From positions 1-64,000 of the forward strand of contig NZ_NHMK01000025.1 of NCBI RefSeq assembly GCF_002198095.1: a DNA stretch of 64,000 nt, given 5' to 3'. The translations under genes were made by a program, and so were the position numbers. Source of the stretch: Deinococcus indicus (lineage in GTDB: Bacteria; Deinococcota; Deinococci; Deinococcales; Deinococcaceae). The notes beneath the pieces were generated by a model. That model saw only the letters and a list, made by a program, of their open reading frames with translations. It ran no database searches and had not been told where the DNA came from. Shown here piece after piece: positions 25,767-36,576 of the stretch; the first letter of the stretch is position 1; each line of letters opens with the position of its first letter.

Positions 25767-26117
25767 ATGCGTCACGGTAAATCCGGTCGCAAGCTCAACC
25801 GCAACAGCAGCGCCCGCACCGCCCTGGCCCGCGCCCAGGCGACGGCCCTGCTGCGTGAAGGTCGCATCCAGACGACCCTCACCAAGGCCAAGGAGCTTCG
25901 CCCCTACGTCGAGAAACTGATCACCACCGCCAAGGGCGGCGACCTGCACGCCCGCCGTCTGGTGGCCCGCGACATCCACGACAACGACGTGCTGCGTAAG
26001 GTCATGGACGAAGTGGCCCCCAAGTACGCCGAGCGTCCCGGTGGCTACACCCGCATCCTGCGCGTCGGCACCCGCCGCGGTGACGGCGTCACCATGGCCC
26101 TGATCGAACTCGTCTGA
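25767..26117 (+). CDS. rplQ: 50S ribosomal protein L17
   Basis: 116 codons, [21 protein letters not shown], ending [12 protein letters not shown], with the typical short bacterial form. SD AAGGAGA precedes the ATG. L17 lies near the tunnel exit. It closes the alpha operon and is followed by a strong terminator. Confidence 0.97.
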   Translation: MRHGKSGRKLNRNSSARTALARAQATALLREGRIQTTLTKAKELRPYVEKLITTAKGGDLHARRLVARDIHDNDVLRKVMDEVAPKYAERPGGYTRILRVGTRRGDGVTMALIELV

Positions 26118-26137
26118 TTCAAGGACCTGTCCGAACG

Positions 26138-26164
26138 AACCCCGCCCCAGTGGCGGGGTTTCGT
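26138..26164 (+). terminator. Terminator after rplQ
   Basis: AACCCCGCC (26138-26146) pairs with GGCGGGGTT (26152-26160) around a 5-nt loop, followed by TTTCG counted from the arm end. Confidence 0.8.
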
Positions 26165-26215
26165 ATTACCGGCCCGGCCTGCCCGCTGGCACGGTCAGCC
26201 GGTAGAAATAAAACA

Positions 26216-26247
26216 GCAGGGCCAGGAGAGCGACCTCCTGGCCCTGC
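26216..26247 (-). terminator. Terminator of the AI-2E-type transporter gene (minus strand)
   Basis: A perfect 13-bp stem: GCAGGGCCAGGAG (26216-26228) and CTCCTGGCCCTGC (26235-26247), 6-nt loop. On the minus strand it is followed by a T-rich run (TGTTTTATTT). Confidence 0.8.
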
Positions 26248-26271
26248 GCGTGTGTGGTCGGCCGGGCCTCT

Positions 26272-27411
26272 CTAGGGGCCTTCGGTATAGATGCGGCTGG
26301 GGAAGTAGTAGCGCTGCATCAGCAGTTTGCCCAGCGCCACGGTCGGCACGGCCAGCAGCGCGCCCGTGAAGCCCAGCAGGCCCACGCCCACCAGGATGGC
26401 GACCAGCACGGTGACCGGGTGCAGGTCGGTGGTCCTGGAGAGAATGTAGGGGCTCAGGAAGTTCCCCTCGATCTGGTTGGCGATGACGAACACGCCGATC
26501 ACCAGCAGGATCTTGATCAGCGCGCCCGGCAGGGTCAGGGCCAGCAGGATCGCCGGGAGCGCCCCGATGATCGGCCCCAGGTACGGCACGATGTTGAACG
26601 CGCCCGCCAGGAACCCGATGGCGGCGGCGCTGGGAATCCCGATGGCACTCAGGCCCAGCCACACGACCACCCCGATGAACGTGGCGATCACCAGTTGCCC
26701 GCGCACGTACCCGCCGACCGCCGTGCCGATCAGGTCGCTGACCTCCAGCACGCGCGGCTGCCAGGGGCGCGGGAACAGGCCCAGCAGCGTGGCGTTCACG
26801 CGGCTGTAGTCCAGCATCAGGTAGATGCTCAGCAGCAGGATCAGCAGCAGCTGCCCCACCACCCCCCCGATGGACAGCAGCCCGCTGAGGATCGACCCGG
26901 TGGAACTCAGGCCGCGTTGCAGGATCGGCATCAGGTTCTCCCCGAGGTTCTGCACGTACTTCTGCGCGGCCTCGATCAGCTGCGCGCGGGTGTCGCCCAG
27001 TCCGGGGATGCCCAGTCCGCTGAGCCAGCTGGTCAGGCGGTCCAGGGTGTCGCCCAGCGTCCCGATCTGATCCGGGAGTTTCTGAAGTAGCGTGATCAGC
27101 TGCGCCGACACGGTTGCCAGCAGCACGCCCGCCAGTCCCAGCAGCGCCATGAAGGCCAGCACCACGAAGAACACCCCCAGGCCGCGTTTCACCCGGCCGC
27201 GCTCCAGCCAGTTCAGCAGCGGATTGGCGAGGTAGGCGATCAGGAACGCCACCGTGAAATTCACGAGGACCGAGCGGACCTGCCCGGCCAGCCGGTACAG
27301 CAGGTAGGCGGCCAGCGCGAAGACCGCCAGGCGAACCCAGGGGTGACGCCAGGCGTACTGGAAGGCGTTCAGGTGGTTCCGGTCCGGACGGGGGGGAGGA
27401 GAGGTGGTCAC
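26272..27411 (-). CDS. AI-2E family transporter (PerM-like) membrane protein
   Basis: 379 residues from GTG 27411; GTG 27432 is also in frame, but it lies upstream of the -10 box TACAGT (27421-27426). About eight hydrophobic segments, starting near WVRLAVFALAAYLLYRL, with the family signature in the middle (LLSIGGVVGQLLLILLLSIYL) and the C-terminal PYILSRTTDLHPVTVLVAIL region typical of AI-2E/PerM exporters. It may export a small molecule; members are often annotated as permeases of unknown substrate. Followed by a strong terminator. Confidence 0.85.
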   Translation of the reverse strand: MTTSPPPRPDRNHLNAFQYAWRHPWVRLAVFALAAYLLYRLAGQVRSVLVNFTVAFLIAYLANPLLNWLERGRVKRGLGVFFVVLAFMALLGLAGVLLATVSAQLITLLQKLPDQIGTLGDTLDRLTSWLSGLGIPGLGDTRAQLIEAAQKYVQNLGENLMPILQRGLSSTGSILSGLLSIGGVVGQLLLILLLSIYLMLDYSRVNATLLGLFPRPWQPRVLEVSDLIGTAVGGYVRGQLVIATFIGVVVWLGLSAIGIPSAAAIGFLAGAFNIVPYLGPIIGALPAILLALTLPGALIKILLVIGVFVIANQIEGNFLSPYILSRTTDLHPVTVLVAILVGVGLLGFTGALLAVPTVALGKLLMQRYYFPSRIYTEGP

Positions 27412-27420
27412 GTTGCTCAC

Positions 27421-27426
27421 ACTGTA
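27421..27426 (-). promoter_or_regulatory. -10 box for a leaderless transporter transcript
   Basis: TACAGT on the minus strand ends 9 nt before GTG 27411. There is no SD near that start. Confidence 0.35.
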
Positions 27427-27560
27427 CGGCACGGGACCCGTCGGGGCCGGCCCACGGCCGCGTCTGCAGTGGCGGTACCCACGGGCGGGCCGACAGGCGG
27501 AGGCAGACGAAACCCGGCCTGAATTCGGGCCGGGCGGGTCGTGCGCTCAGGTGAGGCGGG

Positions 27561-27642
27561 TGATACGGACTGCCGTTTGTTTCGCCAACAATCCGGAGCC
27601 CGTTAAGGGTCCTTACCGCACCTTCAACCGGAGTCCGGATCA
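27561..27642 (+). repeat. Miniature inverted-repeat element, short copy A
   Basis: The left end (TACGGACTGCCGTTTGTTTC, from 27564) matches copies B and C almost exactly; the right end (CCGGAGTCCGGA, to 27639) is the inverted terminus. The middle is deleted, leaving 76 bp between TGA (27561-27563) and TCA (27640-27642). The TCA is the complement of the RodZ-like gene stop codon, so the element begins right at that stop. No transposase is near. Confidence 0.75.
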
Positions 27643-28692
27643 GAAGGTGCGGGTCACGACCTGACCGGCCTGCCCGAGCGGGGCGGGCGCGGCGCCGTTC
27701 ACTCCGACCCGGACGGCTCCGGCGTTCCCGGTGCGGATGGTCACGCCCTGCGGGAAGCCCTTGACGGTCCCGGCGGGTGGGGTGCCCTGGTACAGCACGC
27801 GGCCCGCCGCGTCGGTCACGCGGGTCCACGAGGCGCCGCTGAAGGTGACGTTCACGGCCTGCGCGGCAGCGGGTGGGGTCGTCGCCGGCGGAGTGGTCGC
27901 GGGTGTGGTCGGCGTGGGTGCCGTCGGCGTGGGCGTCGTGGCGGCGGGGGTGGTCTGGGCCGCGGCGGCGGCAGCAGCGGCGCGCGCCGCGCGGGCGGCG
28001 TTCACGTCCACCAGGACGCTGCTCTGCCCGGTCGGCCGCAGTTGCGCGCTCAGGTTGCGGCTGCGGCTCAGGTCCACCGTCTCCTTCAGGGACGCGCGGC
28101 CGGGAGCTTCCACGCGCAGCTGCGCGTTGCGGCGCGCGTCGACCGGGAACGACCGGACGGGCGTCACGCCCAGGTCGCGGTTGTCCAGGTACACGCGCGC
28201 GCCGGTCGGAACGCTGCTCACGCTCAGGCGGACGGTCGTGACCGGCGCCGGGGTGGGTTCGGGCGTCACGGCCGGCGTGACCGCCGCCGGGGCGGGCGCG
28301 GGTTTCAGGGCGCCGAGGGCGTAGTACCCGCCGGCGCCGAGGATGATCAAGCCGGTCGCCACGCCCGCCAGCAGGGCCGGGTTCAGGCCCCGGCCGCCCG
28401 CGCCCGCCTTCCGGCCGGGCCGGGCCGCCGGGCCGCGCAGCGACTGCGTCATTTCCGCCGAGGCGGGCACGCTGCGGTCGAAGTCGGCCAGCAGCGGCGC
28501 CGGGTCCAGGCTGAGTTCGCGGGCGTAGCGTTGCAGGTACGAGCGGGCGAAGGTGCGTTCGGGCAGCAGGCTGGTGTTGCCGTCCTCGAGCGCGCGGAGG
28601 TAATCCCCACGGATCTTGGTGCGCAGGGCCACGTCCTGCGTGGAGAGCCCCTGGGATTCACGGGCCTGTTTCAGCGCGGCGCCAAAGCTCAT
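27640..28692 (-). CDS. RodZ-like protein: HTH, membrane segment, PEGA domain, DUF4115-like end
   Basis: 350 residues from ATG 28692. The N-terminal Cro/CI-type HTH spans about 1-75 (FGAALKQARESQGLSTQDVA), then one membrane helix (about 104-126, LLAGVATGLIILGAGGYYAL), a PEGA-like beta domain (about 152-205, LSVSSVPTGARVYLDNRDLG), an Ala then Pro/Thr linker, and a C-terminal beta domain like DUF4115. RodZ anchors MreB in rod-shaped cells. Deinococci are mostly coccoid, so the role here is open. The TGA stop abuts repeat copy A. Confidence 0.8.
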   Translation of the reverse strand: MSFGAALKQARESQGLSTQDVALRTKIRGDYLRALEDGNTSLLPERTFARSYLQRYARELSLDPAPLLADFDRSVPASAEMTQSLRGPAARPGRKAGAGGRGLNPALLAGVATGLIILGAGGYYALGALKPAPAPAAVTPAVTPEPTPAPVTTVRLSVSSVPTGARVYLDNRDLGVTPVRSFPVDARRNAQLRVEAPGRASLKETVDLSRSRNLSAQLRPTGQSSVLVDVNAARAARAAAAAAAAQTTPAATTPTPTAPTPTTPATTPPATTPPAAAQAVNVTFSGASWTRVTDAAGRVLYQGTPPAGTVKGFPQGVTIRTGNAGAVRVGVNGAAPAPLGQAGQVVTRTF

Positions 28693-28699
28693 ATCCGTT

Positions 28700-28705
28700 A
28701 CCCTA
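28700..28705 (-). promoter_or_regulatory. -10 box of the RodZ-like gene
   Basis: TAGGGT on the minus strand ends 7 nt before ATG 28692, with no SD; this suggests a leaderless transcript. Confidence 0.4.
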
Positions 28706-28749
28706 CACGTTTCCGGGCGGGTGTGCCGGCGTTGAACGAGACAACGACC

Positions 28750-29657
<908 letters not shown>

Positions 29658-29661
<4 letters not shown>

Positions 29662-31628
29662 TTGTCACCGTCCCGGTGATGCTCGGGGTTCTGACCGACG
29701 TTGGGGAGGGGCGTGCTGCGTTCCAGGTGCGCGGCCGAGGTGCCGTCCAGGGAGGGCGCGCCGGGCCCGGCCTTCGCGGAGGCCAGCAGCGCGGGGGGCG
29801 GCGGGTCGGTCACGCGGCGGCTCAGGAACCCGCCGGCCGCGATGAACAGCACGATCAGGGCCTTGAGGACCGTCACGATGTCGCGGTTGATGGTGTCGAG
29901 TTTCTGGTCCACGTCGATGCCGCCCGTGTCGATGGTGCCGAACAGCACGCTGGCGGCGACCACGCCGGCCGGGGTGCTCTGGCCCATCAGGGCCACCGCG
30001 ATGCCGTCGAAGCCGACGTTCACGGGCATGTTGCCTTTCAGGCGGTACTCGTCGAGCGCGCCGCCGTTCACGTAGTGCGTGCCGGCCAGACCCGCGAACA
30101 TCCCGGCGATGGTCATGGCCAGGATCGTGCCGCGCGCCACGCTGATCCCGCCGTACTCGGCGGCCTTGGGCGACAGGCCCACGGCGCGCAGGGCGTAGCC
30201 GGTCGCGGTGCGCCACATCAGCAGCCCGAACAGCGCCGCGCACACGAGCGCGATCAGGAACGCGCCGTTCAGCTGGCTGCCGGTCACGCTGACCGGAATG
30301 CCGATCTGCCACGTCAGGGCGCCCAGGATCAGCGCGGCGGCCGCGGCGATCAGGGAGCGGTTCTTCTGGCGGCGCAGCGCGAGCCGCAGCCCGAAGAACG
30401 CGGCCGTGGCGACCAGCAGACCGATGCTGACGGCGACCGCGCCGTTCTGCCCGACGTTCAGGACACTCAGGAGCGGGCGCAGCTGCGCGGCCTCCTGCAA
30501 CTCCTGACTGCGCGGCTCGAAGCCCTCGGCCTTGAAGGGCAGCGAGTACTCACGGCCCAGGAACGGGAACTTGTCGTTGCCGATCATGAAGATGAAGATG
30601 GCGGACGCCACGTAGTTCAGCATGATCGTGTTGATGACCTCGCTGGACCCGAAGCGCGCCTTCAGGATGCCTGGAATGGCGCCCCACAGCGCGCCACCCA
30701 GCGCGGCGGCCAGCACGGAGAGCGGCAGCAGCGCCCAGCCCAGGCTGGCCGGGGCGTACACGCCCACCAGCATCGCGCCGATGGCGCCCATGGTCAGCTG
30801 GCCCGGCGCGCCGATGTTGAACAGGCCCGTGCGGAACGCGAAGGCCACGCTCAGACCCGTGAAGATCAGGGGCGTGGCGAGCTTCAGGCTGTCCAGCAGC
30901 GGGTTCAGGGCCGTGAGCGGCGCGAACAGCGTGGAGTACACGAAGTACACCATGTCGGCCTTGGCCAGCCAGCCGCTCCAGAGGCTCAGGGCCGCGCCGC
31001 TCTGGTTCACGGCGGGCTGCACGATCAGGACGACCAGCGCGCCCACCAGGATCGCCAGGCCGATGGCGGCGGTCGGGACCAGCAGGCCGCGCATGCGGTT
31101 GAACGTCTGCCACCACCAGTCGCGGGCACTCAGGCCGGCGCCGGCGGCGATCAGGCCTGCCAGGACCGGCAGGAACAGGCCGAGGTTCATGCCGGCGCTG
31201 GCGTAGTAGTTGCGCAGCTGGCGTTTGGCGCCGGGCCGCAGGGCGCTGTCGGCCATGACGCGCGCCGTCTGCTCGTCGATGCTGTTGCCGAGCGTCACGA
31301 CGGCTGTGACGGCCAGGACCGAACCGATCAGGCCGGTGATCCAGAACCAGTTCTGGCGGCGCAGCGCCCCGACGAGCGTGGCGACCATCATGGCGAGGGT
31401 CGCCCAGGCGAGCGCGACGATGGTGCCGGTGGGCGGCAGCGGCGCCTCCTGGTTGGCCGAGAGGTTCATGACCGAACCGCTCAGGTGCAGCAGCACGGCG
31501 TCCGCGCTGAAACCGCGGCCCAGGGTGGCCAGTGGGGCGAGGAGCATCCCCGCGACCGCGACCGCGCAGGCGATCAGCGCGACGCGGGAAGCGTCCCCGG
31601 AGGGGCGAGAGTGAGAAACGTGGGTCAC
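29658..31628 (-). CDS. ABC transporter permease, NupP-type, with long N-terminal region
   Basis: 656 residues from GTG 31628; the open frame runs much further upstream but through ndk antisense, so it is rejected. A -10 TACAAT 6 nt before the GTG supports a leaderless start. The C-terminal about 430 residues are the permease (FRTGLFNIGAPGQLTMGAIG, GSSEVINTIMLNYVASAIF). The first about 200 residues carry three or four extra hydrophobic segments, unusual for the family. It forms a pair with the next gene (ATGA overlap). Confidence 0.85.
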
Positions 31629-31634
31629 CGGAGC

Positions 31635-31640
31635 ATTGTA
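31635..31640 (-). promoter_or_regulatory. -10 box of the permease operon
   Basis: TACAAT on the minus strand, 6 nt before GTG 31628. The -35 region is weak. Confidence 0.5.
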
Positions 31641-31716
31641 CGTGGTCCAGACATGCCGTGAAGGCCCCCACCTGAAGTGTGCGGGGCGGTCGCCGGGGGT
31701 AGCGGGCGCAGGGGCG

Positions 31717-31744
31717 TTGTGTCCACCCCGCCGCCTGCTATTCT
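31717..31744 (+). promoter_or_regulatory. ndk promoter
   Basis: -35 TTGTGT (31717-31722), 16-bp spacer, extended -10 TGC-TATTCT (31739-31744). The start codon is 10 nt further on, so the leader is very short or absent. Confidence 0.55.
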
Positions 31745-31754
31745 CGGGAACGCT

Positions 31755-32171
31755 ATGGAACGTACTTTTGCCATGATCAAACCCGACGGCGTCCGCCGTG
31801 GCCTGACTCCTGAAATCCTGGCGCGCATCCAGCGCAAGGGCTACCGCGTCGTGGGCCTCAAGCAGATGGTCATCCCCCGCGAGACCGCCGAGGCGCACTA
31901 CGGCGAGCACAAGGAGCGTCCCTTCTTCGGCGAGCTGGTGGACTTCATCACGGGCGGCCCGGTCGTCGCCATCGCCCTGGAAGGCGAGAACGCCATCGCC
32001 GGCTGGCGCGGCATGATGGGCGCGACCAACCCCGCGAGCGCCGCGCCCGGCACCATCCGCGCCGACTTCGCCACCAGCATGGGCGAGAACGTCACGCACG
32101 GCAGCGACAGCAGCGAGAGCGCCGCGCGTGAACTCGCGCTGTTCTTCGCGGACGGCGAACTGCTCGCCTGA
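31755..32171 (+). CDS. ndk: Nucleoside diphosphate kinase
   Basis: 138 residues from ATG 31755. [17 protein letters not shown] is the family N-terminus, and the active-site histidine lies in [15 protein letters not shown] (H at about 115). It transfers gamma-phosphate between NTPs and NDPs. The open frame extends upstream of the ATG but over the promoter. Divergent from the permease operon. A GCGCCCCG/CGGGGCGC hairpin (32189-32220) lies after it without a T-tract. Confidence 0.96.
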   Translation: MERTFAMIKPDGVRRGLTPEILARIQRKGYRVVGLKQMVIPRETAEAHYGEHKERPFFGELVDFITGGPVVAIALEGENAIAGWRGMMGATNPASAAPGTIRADFATSMGENVTHGSDSSESAARELALFFADGELLA

Positions 32172-32330
32172 ACCGACTTCCGCGACGCGCGCCCCGGCTG
32201 GTCTGAACTGGTCGGGGCGCCGTTCATGCAGGGGTGGCAGGGAGCAGCCGCGTCCGCCTGACCCCTGTCCCGCCTGCCCCGCCCGCACCCCGTTCCGCCC
32301 TCTGCCGCCCGCCGGAGACGCCGCCCGCCC

Positions 32331-33362
32331 ATGACCTCCCTGCCGCAACGACTTCAGCGCAGCCGCCTGCTGGCGGTGTGCATCGCCAGCAGCGCCTACG
32401 TGCTGTACGCCCTGCTGACCGCCCTGATCGACCCGCCCGGTCCGTTTCCCTCCGCGTACCAGACGCCCAAGTACTGGGCGACGCTGGTGCCGCTGGTGAC
32501 CGTGATCGGCACGTTGATCTGGCCTCACCGGCTGCGCGGCATCTACGCGTTCAGCACGGTCGGGTACCTGCTGGTCGCCGTGGCCGAGATTCCACGCGCC
32601 GTCGCCTGGGGCGACATGCCCATGCACCTGACGCTGTGGCTGATGCTGAACGTCCTCGTGTCGTATCTGGTGTTCGGCTCCAGGATCGGGACGGCCGTGA
32701 ACGTGATCAGCGTGGTCGGCATGATCGTCACGGTGATCGGCAGTGGCCCGGTGGACCCGCCGAACCTGGTGGACTGGGTGACGGCCAGCCTCGCCATCGG
32801 TACGACCGGCCTGCTGGCGTACCTGCTCACGGCGTTCATCGAGCAGAACCTCGACGAGCACCGCGAGGACACCCGCCGCCTGCGGGCCGCGCGGCTGGAC
32901 GCCCTGACCGAGGTGTACGGGCGCGGCGCGGCCGAGGAGGAGTTCGAGCGGGCGCTGCACACCGCGCAGCGGACCGGCACGCCCCTGAGCATCGTCGTGA
33001 CCGACATCGACCACTTCAAACGCGTGAACGACGAGCGCGGCCACGCCGCCGGCGACGACGTGCTGCGCGCCTTCGGTAAACGCCTGCGCCGCAGCGTGAG
33101 CGGCGGGGGCGGCGTCGTGGGCCGCTGGGGCGGCGAGGAATTCCTCGTGCTGCTGCCCGGCGTCGCCCGCACCGACGCGCACGCCATCGCCGAGCGGCTG
33201 CGGCAGGAGGTCGCCAGCGAGAAGGTCGCGGGGCTGCCCGTCACCGCCAGTTTCGGCGTCGCCAGTTACCGGGCCGGGCAGGACGACACCGCGACCCTGT
33301 TCGGCCGCGCCGACAGCGCCCTGTACGAGGCCAAACGCGCCGGCCGCAACACCGTGCGCTGA
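32331..33362 (+). CDS. Membrane-bound diguanylate cyclase (GGDEF domain)
   Basis: 343 residues. About six membrane helices fill residues 15-185 (SRLLAVCIASSAYVLYALL onwards), then a GGDEF domain with the catalytic GGEEF at 267-271 and the upstream metal/substrate motif DIDHFKRVNDERGHAAGDDVL. No RxxD inhibitory site is seen at the usual place, so product inhibition may be absent. It should make cyclic di-GMP from two GTP. The membrane sensor part matches no family I recognise. Start ATG 32331 lacks a clear SD. Confidence 0.88.
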   Translation: MTSLPQRLQRSRLLAVCIASSAYVLYALLTALIDPPGPFPSAYQTPKYWATLVPLVTVIGTLIWPHRLRGIYAFSTVGYLLVAVAEIPRAVAWGDMPMHLTLWLMLNVLVSYLVFGSRIGTAVNVISVVGMIVTVIGSGPVDPPNLVDWVTASLAIGTTGLLAYLLTAFIEQNLDEHREDTRRLRAARLDALTEVYGRGAAEEEFERALHTAQRTGTPLSIVVTDIDHFKRVNDERGHAAGDDVLRAFGKRLRRSVSGGGGVVGRWGGEEFLVLLPGVARTDAHAIAERLRQEVASEKVAGLPVTASFGVASYRAGQDDTATLFGRADSALYEAKRAGRNTVR

Positions 33363-33442
33363 ACGGGCCGCTGCTCACAGGCAGGGTAGCGGGTTCCGGC
33401 AGCGGGACCGCGCCCGTTCCGGGTGGTGACCAACCAGCCGGA

Positions 33443-33955
33443 TCAGGGGGCCGGCTGGAACGCGCCCAGGAATTCCGGTTCAACCTGCGTGGCGTAGCTG
33501 CGCGTCAGGATCTTCAGGTCGGAGCCGCGCGTCAGGATCAGCGTGTCGCGCAGGCGTGACGCCGCGCCGGGCCGTAACCCCTCGCCCTGCGCGGTCCTCA
33601 CGGCGCGGGCGTCGGCGCCCGCCACGTCCCGCGCCGTGAAGCCCGGCTGCGTGATCTCCAGCATCCAGGTCATGGGGCGCGCGTCACTGTCGTACTGGAT
33701 GACGACCCGCCGGGCGTCCAGCGGCACCCGGTCCTCCCACACGGCGCGGCGCAGGCCGCCCGGCACCCGCGCCTTCTGCGTGGACTGCACGTCGAACGCG
33801 CCGGTCGCCATGAACAGCACCTGCCCCACCAGGTCCCCCTGGCCGTCCGCGCGGCCCCCCCCGGACCCGGCGCTGTCCGGGTCGGGCCGGCAGCCGGTCA
33901 GGACAAGGGCGCACAGCGCGGCGGACAGCAGGGCGGCGGGAGCAGAGGCGCGCAT
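33443..33955 (-). CDS. Putative lipoprotein of unknown function
   Basis: 170 residues from ATG 33955. The signal sequence and lipobox (LLSAALCALVLTGC, cysteine at residue 21) mark a lipoprotein exported and anchored to a membrane. The mature part has a glycine-rich spacer and then a beta-rich region (ARRVVIQYDSDARPMTWMLEI). No family recognised. An open frame continues 11 codons upstream. -10 TACGGT lies 7 nt before the ATG. It ends 80 bp from the GGDEF gene, convergent with it. Confidence 0.65.
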   Translation of the reverse strand: MRASAPAALLSAALCALVLTGCRPDPDSAGSGGGRADGQGDLVGQVLFMATGAFDVQSTQKARVPGGLRRAVWEDRVPLDARRVVIQYDSDARPMTWMLEITQPGFTARDVAGADARAVRTAQGEGLRPGAASRLRDTLILTRGSDLKILTRSYATQVEPEFLGAFQPAP

Positions 33956-34031
33956 GACCCTGACCGTACACCCGCCCGCGCGGGTCATCTGTCACGCGCC
34001 CCGCCTTCCCTCCAATGCGCGCCCACTCCGC

Positions 34032-34037
34032 TATGGT
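34032..34037 (+). promoter_or_regulatory. -10 box of the small membrane protein gene
   Basis: TATGGT, 8 nt before ATG 34046; no SD. The divergent lipoprotein gene has TACGGT 7 nt before its own ATG. Confidence 0.35.
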
Positions 34038-34045
34038 GACCGGGT

Positions 34046-34375
34046 ATGACGCCGCACCAGCTGACGCTCCTGGTCACGGGCGCCCTCCTGACGGTCCTGC
34101 TGGGCCTGGGCCTGAGCCTGCAACTGGGCTGGCGGGGCGTGAGGCGCCGCGTTCACCACCTGCTGTTCTTTCTGGTGAGCGCCGGCACGCTGCTGGCCGC
34201 CGCGCTGGCGTGGCGGGACGGGGCGCGCGCCTGGGCGCTGCTGCCCGCCCTGGCCCTGCTGCTGAGCATGCCCCGCACCCGGCCCGGCCGGGCCGACCAC
34301 TGGCAGCGGGCGCTGCTGGGGGCCGCCGCGTTCCTGTGCGGCGCGCTGGTCGCGTGGGGCGTGCCGGGCCGCTGA
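34046..34375 (+). CDS. Small membrane protein of unknown function
   Basis: 109 residues with three likely membrane helices: [38 protein letters not shown] and [17 protein letters not shown], joined by basic loops. No known domain seen. It lies between a divergent lipoprotein gene and repeat copy B, which begins 12 bp after its stop. The reading frame has the strong third-position GC of the genome and a -10/start arrangement like neighbouring genes, which supports expression. Confidence 0.6.
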   Translation: MTPHQLTLLVTGALLTVLLGLGLSLQLGWRGVRRRVHHLLFFLVSAGTLLAAALAWRDGARAWALLPALALLLSMPRTRPGRADHWQRALLGAAAFLCGALVAWGVPGR

Positions 34376-34387
34376 GGCCGGGTGCTC

Positions 34388-34550
34388 TGATACGGACTGC
34401 CGTTTGTTTCGCCGACAATCCGGAACTTCACCGGATTGTCGGCTCCACGTCCGGAGGGGCGTTTCTCTCCTGCTCTGCGGAGCAGCTCTACGAGTCGCAT
34501 CCGCTCGGATTGAATGGGCCGCCAAGCCCATTCAATCGGAGTCCGTATAA
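34388..34550 (+). repeat. Miniature inverted-repeat element, full copy B
   Basis: A 157-bp element (34391-34547) between TGA and TAA. Its ends, TACGGACT and AGTCCGTA, are inverted repeats. Copy C matches it over nearly its whole length in the opposite orientation. Inside are self-complementary stretches, including TGAATGGGC..GCCCATTCA near the right end and CCGACAATCCGG..CCGGATTGTCGG near the left. No coding content. Confidence 0.85.
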
Positions 34551-34551
34551 G
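34546..34551 (+). promoter_or_regulatory. -10 box made at the right end of repeat copy B
   Basis: TATAAG spans the element edge (34546-34551) and lies 9 nt before ATG 34561 of the nitroreductase gene. The element appears to supply part of the promoter. Confidence 0.4.
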
Positions 34552-34560
34552 CTGACCCGC

Positions 34561-35424
<864 letters not shown>

Positions 35425-35538
35425 CCCCGCCCGGCCGCGCCCCCGACCGGACCACCGGAATCCTTCATGATCTCTTAGCGTGACTGCCACACGGCGTCCC
35501 GACGGGCGGCGCAGAATGCCTCCCTGGAGGGCATCACC

Positions 35539-36435
35539 ATGACTGAATCCACACCCAACGCCGCGCAGAGCGGCACGTTCAGGATCGGCGGGGACATCAG
35601 CGTCAACCGCCTGGGCTTCGGCGCGATGCGCGTCACGGGCGACGGAGTCTGGGGCGACCCGGCCGACCGTGAGGGCGCGCTGGCCACGCTGCGCCGCCTG
35701 CCGGAACTCGGCGTGAACCTGATCGACACCGCCGACAGTTACGGCCCGGCCGTCAGCGAGGAACTGATCCGCGAGGCGCTGCACCCCTACGATACGGTCG
35801 TGATCGCCACCAAGGGCGGCCTGACCCGCACCGGCCCGAACGTGTGGCCGCCCGTGGGCCGCCCCGAGTACCTCAAGCAGCAGGCGCACCTGTCGCGCCG
35901 CCGCCTGGGCGTGGACCGCATCGACCTGTGGCAGCTGCACCGCATCGACCCGAAAGTGCCGCGCGACGAGCAGTTCGCCGCCATCAAGGAACTGATGGAC
36001 GAGGGCGTCATCCGGCACGCCGGGCTGTCCGAGGTCACCGTCGAGGAGATCGAGGCGGCCCGCCGGGTGTTCCCGGTGGCGACCGTGCAGAACCTGTACA
36101 ACCTCGTGAACCGCAAGAGCGAGGACGTGCTGGACTATTGCGAACGCGAGAACATCGGGTTCATGCCCTGGTACCCGCTGGCCGCCGGTGGACTGGCCCG
36201 CGACGGCAGCGTGCTGGCCGACGTGGCTGCCCGCCTGAACGCCAGCCCGTCGCAGGTGGCGCTGGCGTGGGTGCTGCGCCGCAGCCCCGTCATGCTGCCC
36301 ATTCCCGGCACCGGCAAGGTCCGTCACCTCGAGGAGAACGTGGCGGCCGCCGAGCTGACCCTGACCGACGAGGACTTCCGCGCGCTCGACGAGGTCGGGA
36401 AGCAGGAGTGGGCCAGCCAGTCCAGACCCGACTGA
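35539..36435 (+). CDS. Aldo/keto reductase
   Basis: 298 residues, ATG 35539 with SD GGAGG. The AKR barrel motifs are clear: GFGAMRVTG, the catalytic [17 protein letters not shown] (Asp and Tyr), VIATKGG (Lys) and LWQLHRID (His), then the cofactor-binding end [23 protein letters not shown]. It reduces carbonyls using NADPH. Physiological substrate unknown. It lies between the nitroreductase and type III polyketide synthase genes. Confidence 0.92.
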   Translation: MTESTPNAAQSGTFRIGGDISVNRLGFGAMRVTGDGVWGDPADREGALATLRRLPELGVNLIDTADSYGPAVSEELIREALHPYDTVVIATKGGLTRTGPNVWPPVGRPEYLKQQAHLSRRRLGVDRIDLWQLHRIDPKVPRDEQFAAIKELMDEGVIRHAGLSEVTVEEIEAARRVFPVATVQNLYNLVNRKSEDVLDYCERENIGFMPWYPLAAGGLARDGSVLADVAARLNASPSQVALAWVLRRSPVMLPIPGTGKVRHLEENVAAAELTLTDEDFRALDEVGKQEWASQSRPD

Positions 36436-36576
36436 AACCGCTCCCGTCGCACAGGGGGCGGGCCGGCCGCGGACGCCACCCCTGGCGACCTGTCTGAAGG
36501 TCCGGCCAAGCCCAACGGCGGCCGGAAGGGGGAAGGGGCACGGTCTGGGGGCGCGCGGGCGCGGCAGAATGCCCGC

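Noticed and set aside
27860..28000. Repetitive GTG/GGC-rich stretch
   Set aside because: It encodes the Ala then Pro/Thr linker of the RodZ-like protein and is ordinary low-complexity coding sequence.
31629..33182. Long N-terminal extension of the large ABC permease
   Set aside because: It would pass antisense through ndk and the GGDEF gene. A -10 box and GTG at 31628 fit a leaderless start.
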